Positions 28,006 through 36,590 of a stretch of DNA of 64,000 bases are shown here, piece after piece. The position numbers were made by a program, and so were the translations under genes. The notes beneath the pieces were generated by a model that made no database searches, was not told the origin of the DNA, and was given only the letters and a program-made list of their open reading frames with translations. Source of the stretch: Paraburkholderia atlantica (GTDB taxonomy: Bacteria > Pseudomonadota > Gammaproteobacteria > Burkholderiales > Burkholderiaceae); the NCBI RefSeq assembly GCF_009362785.1, contig NZ_WHNQ01000006.1, forward strand, positions 273,596-337,595, in the 5' to 3' direction. Numbering within the stretch: position 1 is the stretch's first letter; every line of letters begins with the position of its first letter.

Positions 28006-28212
28006 CGCTACAGACTAAACGCTCAAAAGGGATTCTGGAAGCTCTTTCGTGAACCACATGGTCCGCTCATTGCGGACGTCGTCGCGGCATCGCGCTTGTG
28101 TCCATTGTTAAGAGCCGCGCAACAGTGTTTTCGGTTGTATCGGCTGATCTTGCGCGAACGATTCCGGATAATTACTGCCTGACTAATCAGTTAAAAATGC
28201 AGGTGATCCACG

Positions 28213-28620
28213 ATGTCGAATCAGGGTTCGGACAGTCTTGCCGAAGCGTGCAAAACGGTGCGGGAATGTGAAGCCGAGCGCGTCGCGAAAGTGGCAGGCG
28301 CAGAAAGGAAGAGGGCGCCGCTGCTCACGCGCATGCGCGCAGCGGTCGCGGTTGCGCTCGCATGCGCGAGTCTGGTCGGCTGTGCGTCGAGCACGGATGT
28401 GGTCGCGAGCGGCAAGGCCGGCAGCTACACGGTCGCCGCGAGCGCGACCGGTGGGCGCATGGCCTGGGCGCGCGCGCATGAACTCGCGATGAACGAGGCG
28501 CGCGACTACTGCGATCGTCGCGGCATGCAAAGCAGCGTGAACAGGGAGACCGTCAGCGGCGTCAGCGCGATGACCGCGCACGCGTCGTCGGTCAGTTTCG
28601 AGTGTCATCCGCGCTTCTGA
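28213..28620 (+). CDS. Small putative lipoprotein
   Basis: The frame from ATG 28213 (AGGTGA 7 nt upstream) encodes 135 residues. An internal ATG at 28333 would give a 95-residue product starting MRAAVAVALACASLVGC, a standard lipoprotein signal with lipobox LVGC. The first start would put 40 charged residues before that signal, so the internal start is biologically more attractive although it has a poorer ribosome site. The mature part has AWARAHELAMNEARDYCDRR and ends SFECHPRF; two Cys may pair. No family is recognised, though short exported proteins of this shape are common in the group. Confidence 0.6.
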   Translation: MSNQGSDSLAEACKTVRECEAERVAKVAGAERKRAPLLTRMRAAVAVALACASLVGCASSTDVVASGKAGSYTVAASATGGRMAWARAHELAMNEARDYCDRRGMQSSVNRETVSGVSAMTAHASSVSFECHPRF

Positions 28621-28692
28621 CGCAGCGTGGCGCGCGGCTCGTTGCACTTGCATCGATCCGCGCGGGCGGCGAGTGCCGCCGCCCGATGACAG

Positions 28693-29139
28693 TCATTTTT
28701 TATCGAACGTCACCAGGTGTTGGTCGTTCGTATCCGCGACGAAAATCGCCAGCAGTTTTGCGGGCTCGGTCGTGCTCGCGTTCTCGCTGACCATGTGATG
28801 CGCGCCGGGCTTCTCGGTCCACGATTCGCCCGCATGGTAGACCCGCTCGGCCCCGCTATCGACACGGCTGCGGATCGCGCCCGACAGCACATAGCCCACC
28901 ACGAACGCCTGGCCATGCCGATGCGGCGCCGATTTGCCGCCCGGCACATAGTCGACGACGAGCGCGGTCATCGTCTTGCCCGGCACGTTCGCGATCGGTA
29001 CGGCGAAAGCGGGGGCGATGGTTTCGTGAGGGGCAGCGCTCGCCTCACCGGTGTCGGCGGCAAAGGCGGACTGCCACGTTCCCGCGAGCGCCGCGCCGGC
29101 GAGCAGTGCCGACGCGAATAGAGTGCGGATCGTATTCAT
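28693..29139 (-). CDS. Exported cupin domain protein
   Basis: A 148-residue protein from ATG 29139 with a signal peptide ending near WQSAFA-A (residue 27). The single cupin domain carries the metal motif in GGKSAPHRHGQAFVVGYVLSG (His-x-His, then Gly and Glu/Gln positions) and GAHHMVSENAS in the second motif. The likely role is metal-dependent binding or dioxygenation in the periplasm; substrate unknown. It starts 4 nt after the azoR stop on the same strand, so the two are one transcription unit. Confidence 0.85.
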   Translation of the reverse strand: MNTIRTLFASALLAGAALAGTWQSAFAADTGEASAAPHETIAPAFAVPIANVPGKTMTALVVDYVPGGKSAPHRHGQAFVVGYVLSGAIRSRVDSGAERVYHAGESWTEKPGAHHMVSENASTTEPAKLLAIFVADTNDQHLVTFDKK

Positions 29140-29143
29140 AGCT

Positions 29144-29827
29144 TCACTCCACGACAGTCTGGCACAACGCCTCGGCTTGCTGGTTTGCCACCCGTTCGCC
29201 TTGTGCCCACTGCGCCGCAACCGTGGCCAATTCTTCACGCGCTCGTTCGAGCGCCGCGGTCCGCGCTTCGGGATTGGCGAACTGTAGCGGCTGCGCATTG
29301 ACGAAAGTCGGCGCGGCGACGCCAAGAAAACCGAATGCCGCCTTCAGCGCGGGCGTTAGCGCATCCATCGATTCATACGGCGAGCCCGCGCGCAGATCCG
29401 CGCCGCGGCTCGTGATGAACAACACCTTGTGGCGGCCGAGCTGCCCGACGATGTGGCCGTCTTCCGCGTGCAGGTAGGTCACGCCGGTCCGCGTGACGCT
29501 GTCGATGAACGCCTTGAACACCGACGGCATCGACCAGTTGTACATCGGCATGGCGAACACCAGCGCGTCGGCGGCGAGCAGGCGCGCACACAGCGCATCC
29601 GACGCCGCCAGCGTCGCCCGCATCGCGGCCGTGCGCTCCTGCGCGGCCGTGTAGGTGGCGATCGCGAACGCTTCGTTGACGTGTGGTGGTGTATCGACCG
29701 TCACATCCAGATAGTCGACGTCGAACTCGACGCGCTCTTCGCGCAGACGCTCGAGAAAATAGCGGGCGAGTGCGCGGGAATTGGATCGCTCGCGCTTCGC
29801 GCTGGCGTCGACGTGCATGATCTTCAT
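29144..29827 (-). CDS. azoR: FMN-dependent NADH:quinone/azo reductase
   Basis: A 227-residue flavodoxin-fold enzyme that reduces quinones or azo compounds by two electrons. It begins MKIMHVDASAKRERSNSRAL, the phosphate loop for FMN, and has AMPMYNWSMPSVFKAFIDSV (near residue 92) and FITSRGADLRAGSP. The last two are the FMN ring contacts of AzoR proteins. The cupin gene follows after 4 nt. No regulator is adjacent. Confidence 0.88.
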   Translation of the reverse strand: MKIMHVDASAKRERSNSRALARYFLERLREERVEFDVDYLDVTVDTPPHVNEAFAIATYTAAQERTAAMRATLAASDALCARLLAADALVFAMPMYNWSMPSVFKAFIDSVTRTGVTYLHAEDGHIVGQLGRHKVLFITSRGADLRAGSPYESMDALTPALKAAFGFLGVAAPTFVNAQPLQFANPEARTAALERAREELATVAAQWAQGERVANQQAEALCQTVVE

Positions 29828-29931
29828 GTTGACCGTCCTTGCGGTGGGATTAACGTGAGATCAGATTAGACGGTCGACTGGTTTGGTGGAATAACCGGTT
29901 TTGTCGAATTCGAGGTGGCCACTTGTGCCAC

Positions 29932-31005
29932 TTATTGCGACTCGGGTGGTTTGGCGTTGGACGAACGTTTGACGAACGGTCCGCCTGAGAAACCCGCCGC
30001 TGCGCGGCCTTGCGCGGATGATTTTCCGCGGGCGCGGCGGGCAGGGCGCGCGGATGTTCTTTCCGTTCGCGTGGTCTCGATCTGCCGCGACAGCGTGTAG
30101 ATGCGCTGGCGCAGCAGGTCGGTCGCAGCCGCCCGTTCAGTCAGCAACGCATCCTTTTCCGCGAGCTGCCCGCGGGTCTCGGCATGCCGCGCCGCAGAGG
30201 CAGCCAGTTCCGCCTTCGATGCGGCCAACTCATCCCGCAGCGCGTCGCGCTCGGTTCGCGCTTCGGCTTCGAGCGTCGCCGCCCGTTCATGACTCGCCTG
30301 AAGCTCCTTGCGCAGATGTTGCGCCGCGGCCCGTTCACCGTCGATTTCCAGCAATGCGCGCTTTTCCGCCGCGGCGAGCCGCTGCTCGTTCTGCTCGTGC
30401 GAGCGGCGCAGCTTCGCCAGTTCGTCGGCGAAATCGCGGCGGGCATCGGCGAGCGCGGCGGCTCCTGCCGCGATTTCTTCCTTCGATGTCGTCAGTTGCG
30501 CTGCCAGCATGTCGTTGGCGGTTTGCAGCTCGACGATCCGCGCCTCGAGACCGGCAATCCGGGTGCGCAGGGTCGCGGCGTCGTTGGCCGACTGTTCTGC
30601 CTCGTCGACGGCTTCCTGACGCTGCCTGTCTCGTTGCTCGGCCTGTTCTTTCGCCGCGGCGATTTGCGCGTCGGCGTCCTGCCTGAATACGTCGAGCGCG
30701 GCGGTCGCAGCGTCGCTGGATAGACGCCACATCTGCGCCGCGAATTCGCCGGCGGCCGCTGCGACCTCGGGCGGCAAATCCGGACGGCCGACGTCGACGC
30801 GCGTTTTGTCACGCACGTCGCTCCAGAAATCGCGCAACGCCCTGGCCGGCGCGCTCATGCTGCCTTTGCGCACCAACTGATACAGGCGGTTCGCGGTCGG
30901 AGTTTCGCCGTAGCGGAAAAACAGCAGCGCGCAGACTTCGCGATAAAGCGTCTGCGTGTCGGGCGCGTTCTGACGGGCGACTTCGATATCGGCTTCGAGG
31001 GTCAT
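29932..31005 (-). CDS. KfrA-like DNA-binding coiled-coil protein
   Basis: A 357-residue protein from ATG 31005. Residues 1 to about 110 match the KfrA N-terminal DNA-binding domain (TLYREVCALLFFRYGETPTA and SMSAPARALRDFWSDVRDKT). A long Ala/Glu/Arg-rich coiled coil (about 125-310) follows, and a basic tail of about 45 residues (RPARRARGKSSAQGRAAAG). KfrA is a plasmid autoregulator whose coiled coil forms nucleoid-like filaments; chromosomal homologues are also known. The perfect palindrome at 31048-31075, 43 bp upstream, is the expected self-operator. The coiled coil also makes an SMC-like or tail-fibre explanation possible, but the N-terminal domain argues against those. Confidence 0.82.
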   Translation of the reverse strand: MTLEADIEVARQNAPDTQTLYREVCALLFFRYGETPTANRLYQLVRKGSMSAPARALRDFWSDVRDKTRVDVGRPDLPPEVAAAAGEFAAQMWRLSSDAATAALDVFRQDADAQIAAAKEQAEQRDRQRQEAVDEAEQSANDAATLRTRIAGLEARIVELQTANDMLAAQLTTSKEEIAAGAAALADARRDFADELAKLRRSHEQNEQRLAAAEKRALLEIDGERAAAQHLRKELQASHERAATLEAEARTERDALRDELAASKAELAASAARHAETRGQLAEKDALLTERAAATDLLRQRIYTLSRQIETTRTERTSARPARRARGKSSAQGRAAAGFSGGPFVKRSSNAKPPESQ

Positions 31006-31047
31006 GGGAAAGCGCCTTGGGGATGATCGAGTTCGAAGAAATCTTAT

Positions 31048-31075
31048 ACACGACATTATAGTACTAATGTCGTGT
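31048..31075. promoter_or_regulatory. Perfect palindromic operator upstream of the KfrA-like gene
   Basis: ACACGACATTA-TAGTAC-TAATGTCGTGT has 11-bp perfect arms and a 6-bp spacer. The AT-rich centre contains TATAGT/TACTAA elements that could serve as the -10 box on either strand. It is well placed for autoregulation of the KfrA-like gene. Confidence 0.7.
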
Positions 31076-31261
31076 TTAAGGACATGGTGTGTAGTGTATT
31101 TATCGCCTTACGTTGTATTATCAACACTCTGTCGGATTTTGTCTTGCCCAGCACTTGCCACCTGGGATGTTGCGGCGCTGAGATTCAACAACGCCGCTTC
31201 AGGCGGCCTGCGACGTGGAAAGTCCTACGGGCTGGAGACTCGGTGCTCGATGGGTAGTGGC

Positions 31262-31281
31262 CGCGATCATTTGTGATCGCG
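31262..31281. repeat. CGCGATCA inverted repeat
   Basis: CGCGATCA-TTTG-TGATCGCG, 8-bp arms, lies in the 420-bp gap between the KfrA-like gene and the first response regulator gene. It could be a hairpin or an operator. Nothing else but the palindrome at 31048 is seen in that gap. Confidence 0.4.
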
Positions 31282-31425
31282 ACAGATGATTTGCTGATAT
31301 GGAGTGCCCTCATTCGGCCGCAGTCGCTCGGTCCGACAGCGGCAGCGTCGCAGGGAAGTCGGGACTCGGGTCATGCTCACGCTGAATTGAGCCTGAGACC
31401 CCAAACACTTACGAGTCGCGCTGTG

Positions 31426-32100
31426 CTACGAATTAGCCGGCTCCGCGGACGACACCAATCCGCTTTCGATTCCATAACGCACCAGGTCCGCGTCTCGTTC
31501 GATACTCAGTTTGAGCATTGCCGTGCTTTTTTGCGTACTGATCGTTTTTTTACTGCGACGCAAAAGCTCGCCAATTTCCGTTACGGTCATCCCGGAAACA
31601 AACAGGCGTACGACCTCCAGTTCACAGCGCGTCAATGCGGCTCCGGCGGTGTTGCCGCGCGCACCCGGTTTGATCGTGTCTGAGATCGCCGCCATGCGCG
31701 GCGACAGATAGCGACCATTCGCGTAGGCGGCATGTACCGCGATCGTCAGGTTGCTGATCGGATCAGCCTTGCTGAAAATACAGGAGTGACCTCCTTGCAT
31801 CAGCAGGCGCACAACCGCCGGATTTTCCATCATGCTCAGCACAACCACGCGCACGTGCGGAGAGTGCTGGCGAATGGCCGCGAAAAGCGCCAGTCCGTCG
31901 CCATAACGTCCGCCGGGCATCACGTAGTCCGAGACAACCACGTCGCAAGGCGAGTTGGTGAGAGCGGCCATCAGTTCGGTCGAATTTTTCGCCGTGCCAA
32001 CAACCGAGATCGTGCTGCTTCTTTCGAGTTCGTATCGCACCCCTTCGAGAATCACTGGATGATCGTCTGCGAGTATTACGCGGATTCTTGATGTGGTCAT
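31426..32100 (-). CDS. RcsB-type response regulator (first paralogue)
   Basis: A 224-residue two-domain regulator. From ATG 32100 (GGAAG about 7 nt upstream) it reads MTTSRIRVILADDHPVILEG; the receiver has the acidic pair DD near 12-13 and the phosphoacceptor Asp58 in VVVSDYVMPG. The LuxR-type helix-turn-helix is LTRCELEVVRLFVSGMTVTE then IGELLRRSKKTISTQKSTAM, closest in style to RcsB/BfiR. No histidine kinase is in the window, so it is an orphan. A clear paralogue follows upstream at 32708-33427. Confidence 0.9.
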   Translation of the reverse strand: MTTSRIRVILADDHPVILEGVRYELERSSTISVVGTAKNSTELMAALTNSPCDVVVSDYVMPGGRYGDGLALFAAIRQHSPHVRVVVLSMMENPAVVRLLMQGGHSCIFSKADPISNLTIAVHAAYANGRYLSPRMAAISDTIKPGARGNTAGAALTRCELEVVRLFVSGMTVTEIGELLRRSKKTISTQKSTAMLKLSIERDADLVRYGIESGLVSSAEPANS

Positions 32101-32425
32101 AACCGACTTCCGTAGCAATGTAATTTGAGGCGTCGGAGACGCCATTAAAAATGAGGGGTTCGCGTGACCAGACCCGATGACCAAAGCGAGCCGCGAAGCA
32201 CCGTGTCATCGGCTCGTACGCAGGTGATGCCGCCCCTGTCGATTACCCTGCCCGGTCAACTCAGCCATCTGAGCGATGGCTTTCCATACGTTTCTGCTGC
32301 GCTGCCGCCTTACGACAGACGCTGTCAATGAGCCCCTATAAAAAAACGCGGCTGATCGCAGCGCAGATCAACCGTGGCGGAAACTCAAGTGCATTTCCAC
32401 GTCGTGCTTCTCGTGTCGTGTCCTA

Positions 32426-32459
32426 TTGACAATGGACGGGCGTAGACTTTATCTACGCC
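32426..32459 (+). promoter_or_regulatory. Candidate sigma-70 promoter with an overlapping palindrome
   Basis: TTGACA (32426-32431) and TTATCT (32449-32454) are 17 bp apart. The inverted repeat GGCGTAGA-CTTTA-TCTACGCC (32439-32459) covers the -10 box, and GGACGGGCGTA occurs twice (32434-32444 and 32512-32522). No gene follows on this strand within the 607-bp gap between the two response regulator genes. It may drive a small RNA or be fortuitous. Confidence 0.4.
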
Positions 32460-32707
32460 GCATCGGATCAGTAATAGGCTCAGTCTTATAAGTGAGGAAT
32501 TTCAGAAAATAGGACGGGCGTACGTTCGCGGTGCTTCCAAAGGACAGACGCGCCTACGTCACTGCGACAGCCAGGAATCGCGGACTTGCACTTGCCACGC
32601 ATGCGTTCTTCAGAGCGACTATCCGGCCAACGACGGAATGCAGATCCGCAAAAATGCAAGCGTCCCGTAAGAGATTTACTTTTGAAAAACGGAGTCGCGT
32701 CCCGCAT

Positions 32708-33427
32708 TTATTCTGTGGAGGAAGAACTGTCAGACGTCTTCTGCGACGAAGTCACGAGCCCATTTTCCATCGCGTACCGAAACAGATCGACTTCTCGTTC
32801 AATGCCGAGTTTTTCCATCGCCTTCGATTTCTGCGTGCTGATGGTTTTCTTGCTGCGACTCAATTTCTCGGCAATCTCGTTCACAGTCAGCCCGGATGCA
32901 AACAGACGCACAACTTCGGATTCGCGCTGACTCAGCACGTCCGATGAGCCCCTGCCCCGACGGTTCCAGTCGATCGACTGGACGATCTGATTGATCGTTG
33001 GCGAATAATATTTGCCGCCGCTATGGACGGCATGAACGGCAGGAATAAGGTGGGTGCCAGCATCGGATTTGCTGACGATGCACGTTACACCTTGTGTAAC
33101 GAGCGCACGTATCACCGCCGGGTTGTCCAGCATGGTTAGAACGACGATCTTGATCGCGGGATAGCGACGTTTGATCAGAGAGAACAGCGCGATTCCATCA
33201 CCGTATTCGCCGGCAGGCATTGCGTAATCGGATACGAGAACGTCGCATTGTGTGCTCGTGAGAAGCGCGATCAACTCAGTCGAATTCCTCGCTGTACCGA
33301 CCAGCTGGATCGTCTTCACCTCTGCAAACTCATGCGAGATGCCGCTGAGCATGACGGGGTGGTCATCGGCAAGGATGACCCGAATTGCGAACGCATCCAT
33401 ATTGTCAATATCGTCGAGATAGGACAT
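32708..33427 (-). CDS. RcsB-type response regulator (second paralogue)
   Basis: A 239-residue paralogue of the 31426-32100 protein. The receiver (IRVILADDHPVMLSGISHEF) has DD at 21-22 and phosphoacceptor Asp67 in VLVSDYAMPAG. The output domain LSQRESEVVRLFASGLTVNE then IAEKLSRSKKTISTQKSKAM is more RcsB-like than that of its partner. A Ser/Thr-rich tail ends it. The start may instead be the ATG 9 codons downstream (33400); neither has a strong ribosome site. Same strand, no kinase nearby. The pair suggests a duplication with later divergence. Confidence 0.9.
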   Translation of the reverse strand: MSYLDDIDNMDAFAIRVILADDHPVMLSGISHEFAEVKTIQLVGTARNSTELIALLTSTQCDVLVSDYAMPAGEYGDGIALFSLIKRRYPAIKIVVLTMLDNPAVIRALVTQGVTCIVSKSDAGTHLIPAVHAVHSGGKYYSPTINQIVQSIDWNRRGRGSSDVLSQRESEVVRLFASGLTVNEIAEKLSRSKKTISTQKSKAMEKLGIEREVDLFRYAMENGLVTSSQKTSDSSSSTE

Positions 33428-33545
33428 TTGTATGATAGTCAGCGCCGGGATGTTTGCTCTGCGGGTTTACCTTCACGCTTTGCGATCCTGGGTTCTTTTC
33501 ATCCAATGACCTGAGACGTTTAATTTATTGCGTGGAAAGGTCACC

Positions 33546-33707
33546 CTAGTCCATCCTCGTCATCAGTAAACCCATTCTTGGTCTAAATCCTCCAGGGAGC
33601 GCACCCCGACGCGGTGCCCATTGCCCCGCCTGCGCGGCCGATCCGATGGCGAGTGTCCCCGCCGTTGCGACGATGAGACTACCCATGAGGGCATTCCGGC
33701 TGAACAT
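33546..33707 (-). CDS. Small exported peptide
   Basis: From ATG 33707 (AGAGAG upstream) the 53-residue product has a good signal peptide (LMGSLIVATAGTLAIGSAAQA, cleavage after AQA near residue 27) and a 26-residue mature part rich in Arg, Gly and Met (QWAPRRGALPGGFRPRMGLL). It could be a very short secreted or periplasmic peptide. No family is known to me. The 231 bp between it and the NnrU gene hold no recognisable gene. Confidence 0.5.
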   Translation of the reverse strand: MFSRNALMGSLIVATAGTLAIGSAAQAGQWAPRRGALPGGFRPRMGLLMTRMD

Positions 33708-33938
33708 GATCTCTCTGCCTTGCAAAGTTGACTTCAGCGATCGATCGATCATCTACTCTCTTTAACGACGGGCGGCTCACGTCCCGTCGACGGGCCGTGC
33801 AAAGGCTAGTAACCCAAGCCGGCTGCCCGCACGCGCCAATCGAACTCGCGAAGGGCTTGCCGCGCTCATTGCGGCACACGAAGTAGTATTCTCCAGTGCA
33901 CACGTTCGACCGAACATCTGACTCGAGGAGCCGGGCCC

Positions 33939-34625
33939 ATGGAAAGCACACTTGTCGTGGCGGCGTTCGCTTTTGTCGGCAGCCACTTTCTCCTGTCCCA
34001 TCCGCTGCGGGCCGGTATGGTCCGGGCAATCGGCGAACGGGCCGCCATGGGCGTCTATTCGCTGATCGCGATTCTGACTTTCGGCTGGATGGTCATGGCT
34101 TACGACCGGACGCCCGTCTCCGAGCCGCTATGGCCGGCAGGCAACGTGCTGTGGGCGGTTGTGACCGTGGTCATGCTGATCGCATCGATCCTTCTGATGG
34201 GTTCGCTGATCCGCAACCCGGCGTTGCCCACCGGTGGCCGGCCCGCCGCTCTGCCCGAAGCGGCGCACGGCGTGTACGCGGTCACACGTCACCCGATGAT
34301 GTGGTCGTTCGCGCTGTGGGGGCTGTGCCATATCGCCGTGCTCCCGGTCACCCGAAACATCGTGCTTGCCGGGGCGATCATCATCCTCGCGCTGGTCGGC
34401 GCCGCATTGCAGGACCGCAAGAAGCGGCGGCTGCAACCCGATCTGTGGCCCGCATGGGAATCGAAGACGAGCTATCTGCCGTTCGCGGCGATCGCCGCCG
34501 GCCGCGCGCGGCTGGGTGGGTTCGGCATGCACGCGCTGGTTGGCGGCGTGGTTTTCTGGCTCGTGGCGACCTGGGCGCATATCCCTCTCTCCGGTTGGCC
34601 GGCGGGCATCTGGCGCTGGCTGTAA
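33939..34625 (+). CDS. NnrU family membrane protein
   Basis: A 228-residue integral membrane protein with about six helices. It begins MESTLVVAAFAFVGSHFLLS, has GVYSLIAILTFGWMVMAYDR, and the family motif HGVYAVTRHPMMWSFALWGL near residue 110. NnrU was first named beside nitric oxide metabolism genes; many homologues, such as this one, are unlinked and of unknown function. The SDR gene follows after 155 bp on the same strand. Confidence 0.85.
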   Translation: MESTLVVAAFAFVGSHFLLSHPLRAGMVRAIGERAAMGVYSLIAILTFGWMVMAYDRTPVSEPLWPAGNVLWAVVTVVMLIASILLMGSLIRNPALPTGGRPAALPEAAHGVYAVTRHPMMWSFALWGLCHIAVLPVTRNIVLAGAIIILALVGAALQDRKKRRLQPDLWPAWESKTSYLPFAAIAAGRARLGGFGMHALVGGVVFWLVATWAHIPLSGWPAGIWRWL

Positions 34626-34780
34626 CCGGCGCCGATTCCACGAGATTTGTTCTCGTGGCGCAAGACTCTTTGTCCACGGTGTGTGTTCGAATTCGCGGCG
34701 GATGCGCCTACAGTGCGCTGCATCGGGTCCATCGATTCGAACGGCCAGCAGGCCGAATCAATCACACTGTGAGACAAACC

Positions 34781-35488
34781 ATGAGCACTTCCAAGGTTGT
34801 CATCGTTACCGGCGCATCGCAAGGCATCGGCGCTGAAACCGTCAAGGCTTTCCGCGCGCAGGGTCATCGCGTCGTCGCCACGGCTCGTTCGATCGCACCG
34901 GCCGTCGAGGCCGACTATGTCGCCGTGGCCGGCGACCTCGGCGACGCTACTACCGCTCGCCGCGTCGTCGACGCTGCCATCGAGCACTTCGGCCGCGTCG
35001 ATACACTCGTCAACAACGCGGGCATCTTCATCGCGAAGCCTTTCACGCAGTACACCGCCGAAGACTACGCGGCGATCCTGAACGTGAACCTGAACGGCTT
35101 CTTTTACATTACCCAATACGCGATCGAAGCGATGCAGAAGCATGGCACCGGCCACGTGGTCAGCGTGACCACGACGCTCGCGGAAAAGGCAAACAGCAAG
35201 GTGCCGTCGGTGCTCGCGTCGCTGACGAAAGGCGGTCTGAATGCCGCGACACGTTCGCTCGCCATCGAATATGCGCGCGCCGGTATCCGCGCCAATGCGG
35301 TGTCGCCCGGCATCATCAAATCGCCGATGCATCCCGCCGAATCGCACGCGACGCTCGCCGCGATGCATCCGGTCGGGCGCATGGGCGACATGAGTGACAT
35401 CGTCAATGCGATCCTGTATCTCGACTCGGCACCGTTCGTGACTGGCGAAATCCTGCACGTGGACGGCGGCCAGAGCGCAGGCCAGTAA
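34781..35488 (+). CDS. Short-chain dehydrogenase/reductase (first of a duplicate pair)
   Basis: A 235-residue classical SDR. The Rossmann loop TGASQGIGAE is at residues 10-19, NNAG near 80, the catalytic Ser in SVTTTL/SVLASLTKG, and the Y-x3-K position is filled by S-L-T-K-G-G, so the usual catalytic tyrosine appears to be absent. This is shared with the paralogue at 42088-42798, so it is not a sequencing error. The longer open frame upstream is not conserved. The RidA gene follows 47 nt later, probably in the same unit. Substrate unknown. Confidence 0.85.
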   Translation: MSTSKVVIVTGASQGIGAETVKAFRAQGHRVVATARSIAPAVEADYVAVAGDLGDATTARRVVDAAIEHFGRVDTLVNNAGIFIAKPFTQYTAEDYAAILNVNLNGFFYITQYAIEAMQKHGTGHVVSVTTTLAEKANSKVPSVLASLTKGGLNAATRSLAIEYARAGIRANAVSPGIIKSPMHPAESHATLAAMHPVGRMGDMSDIVNAILYLDSAPFVTGEILHVDGGQSAGQ

Positions 35489-35535
35489 ATGGTCTAGCGC
35501 CGCCCGCACTCGACACCACACTCAAGGAGTTCATC

Positions 35536-36000
35536 ATGTCCGTCCAACAGAAACTCGCCGAACTCGGTCTCGAACTGCCTGCTCCGCCGCAACCGCTCGG
35601 CAGCTATACGGCTGTCAGCGAAGCCGGCAACCTGCTCTTCGTCTCCGGGCAGGTGCCGCTGTCCGCCGGCAAGATGGTCTATACGGGGCGCGTCGGCGAG
35701 ACCCTGACGCTCGAACAGGGCCGCAAGGCGGCCCAACTCGCCGGGCTCAACGTGCTCGCGCAGATCTCGCGGCATCTCGGCGGCTTCGAGCGCCTGCATC
35801 ACATCGTTCGCGTCGAGGGGCACGTCAGTTCCGCCAATGGTTTTTACGATCAGCCTGCCGTGGTCGACGGCGCGTCGGATCTGTTCGCCGCCGTGCTTGG
35901 TGACAAGGCTGGACATGCGCGTTCGGCGTTCTCGCATAGCCAGGGTCCCGCCAACGCCGCCGTCGTGATCGTCGTCATCGCTGAGATTCTGCCCGTCTGA
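35536..36000 (+). CDS. RidA family (YjgF-like) protein
   Basis: A 154-residue member of the RidA/Rid7 group; RidA itself hydrolyses reactive enamine/imine intermediates. The start follows AAGGAG. The protein reads GLELPAPPQPLGSYTAVSEA and LLFVSGQVPLSAG, with the long loop typical of the subgroup with C-terminal AAVVIVVIAEILPV. The conserved Arg that contacts the substrate carboxylate in RidA is not at its usual GTR-x-x position (SRS appears instead), so its catalytic role is uncertain. It is likely co-transcribed with the SDR gene. Confidence 0.85.
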   Translation: MSVQQKLAELGLELPAPPQPLGSYTAVSEAGNLLFVSGQVPLSAGKMVYTGRVGETLTLEQGRKAAQLAGLNVLAQISRHLGGFERLHHIVRVEGHVSSANGFYDQPAVVDGASDLFAAVLGDKAGHARSAFSHSQGPANAAVVIVVIAEILPV

Positions 36001-36110
36001 TCGACTCGCACCGCGCACGACGCTTGCCCTTCCCGCTTCGCGGCACGCTGCACCGCGTTCCTCGCGTCAGCTATCCACCCGCCGCGATACCGCCGCGAGC
36101 GTCGTTCGTG

Positions 36111-36311
36111 TCACCACTCCTTGATGGCCACGTCGTAGTCCTCGTCGTGGAACGCGACGAGAAACTCCTCGGGCATCAACCACGAGTCGACGCTCACGCT
36201 TTGCGCGCCAACGTCGACCGCGACTTTCGCGTCGGGGTCCACCGACTTCATTGCATGCTCGATCGTCGAAACATCGTTTGCGCGGATTTCGGTTTTCATC
36301 GAGAACTTCAC
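36111..36311 (-). CDS. Small HMA-like fold protein without the metal cysteines
   Basis: A 66-residue protein starting at GTG 36311, with GGGAGGG 5 nt upstream. The sequence follows the beta-alpha-beta-beta-alpha-beta order of heavy-metal-associated domains: TIEHAMKSVDPDAKVAVDVG, then QSVSVDSWLMPEEFLVAFHD and a DYDVAIKEW end. The metal-binding C-x-x-C loop is replaced by residues without cysteine. It is probably a protein-interaction or regulatory relative. The gene is read toward the RidA gene, convergent. Confidence 0.65.
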   Translation of the reverse strand: MKFSMKTEIRANDVSTIEHAMKSVDPDAKVAVDVGAQSVSVDSWLMPEEFLVAFHDEDYDVAIKEW

Positions 36312-36384
36312 GTTTTCCCTCCCCAGTCAGCAACGTTAGAGCCAGGCGTAGCTCGCAATCATCCGGATTTGTCTGGACCCCGGC

Positions 36385-36575
36385 CACGGTTCCTCGCGGC
36401 GTGCCGATCCAATGAATCGCGGTGGCGAGAATGCCCAGCGCGATACCGAACGGGACGATGCCCGTCCGGCCATAGCGTGTCATCGACCAGCCGCTGACCG
36501 TCGCACCGATCGCACCGCCGAATGACGATGCAGATACTAGCGCCCCTTGCTGTTTCGTGCTCTGTCGCGACAAGC
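36385..36575 (-). pseudogene. C-terminal remnant of an MFS transporter
   Basis: Between the HMA-like gene and emrA the minus strand encodes, without a start, TKQQGALVSASSFGGAIGAT followed by a R-Y-G-R-T motif and GIVPFGIALGILATAIHW. These are the last two helices of an MFS exporter with the typical loop in between. The upstream parts are missing. This is the end of a deleted gene, perhaps left after rearrangement of the efflux operon. Confidence 0.55.
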
Positions 36576-36590
36576 TCGCGCTGATTCGGA

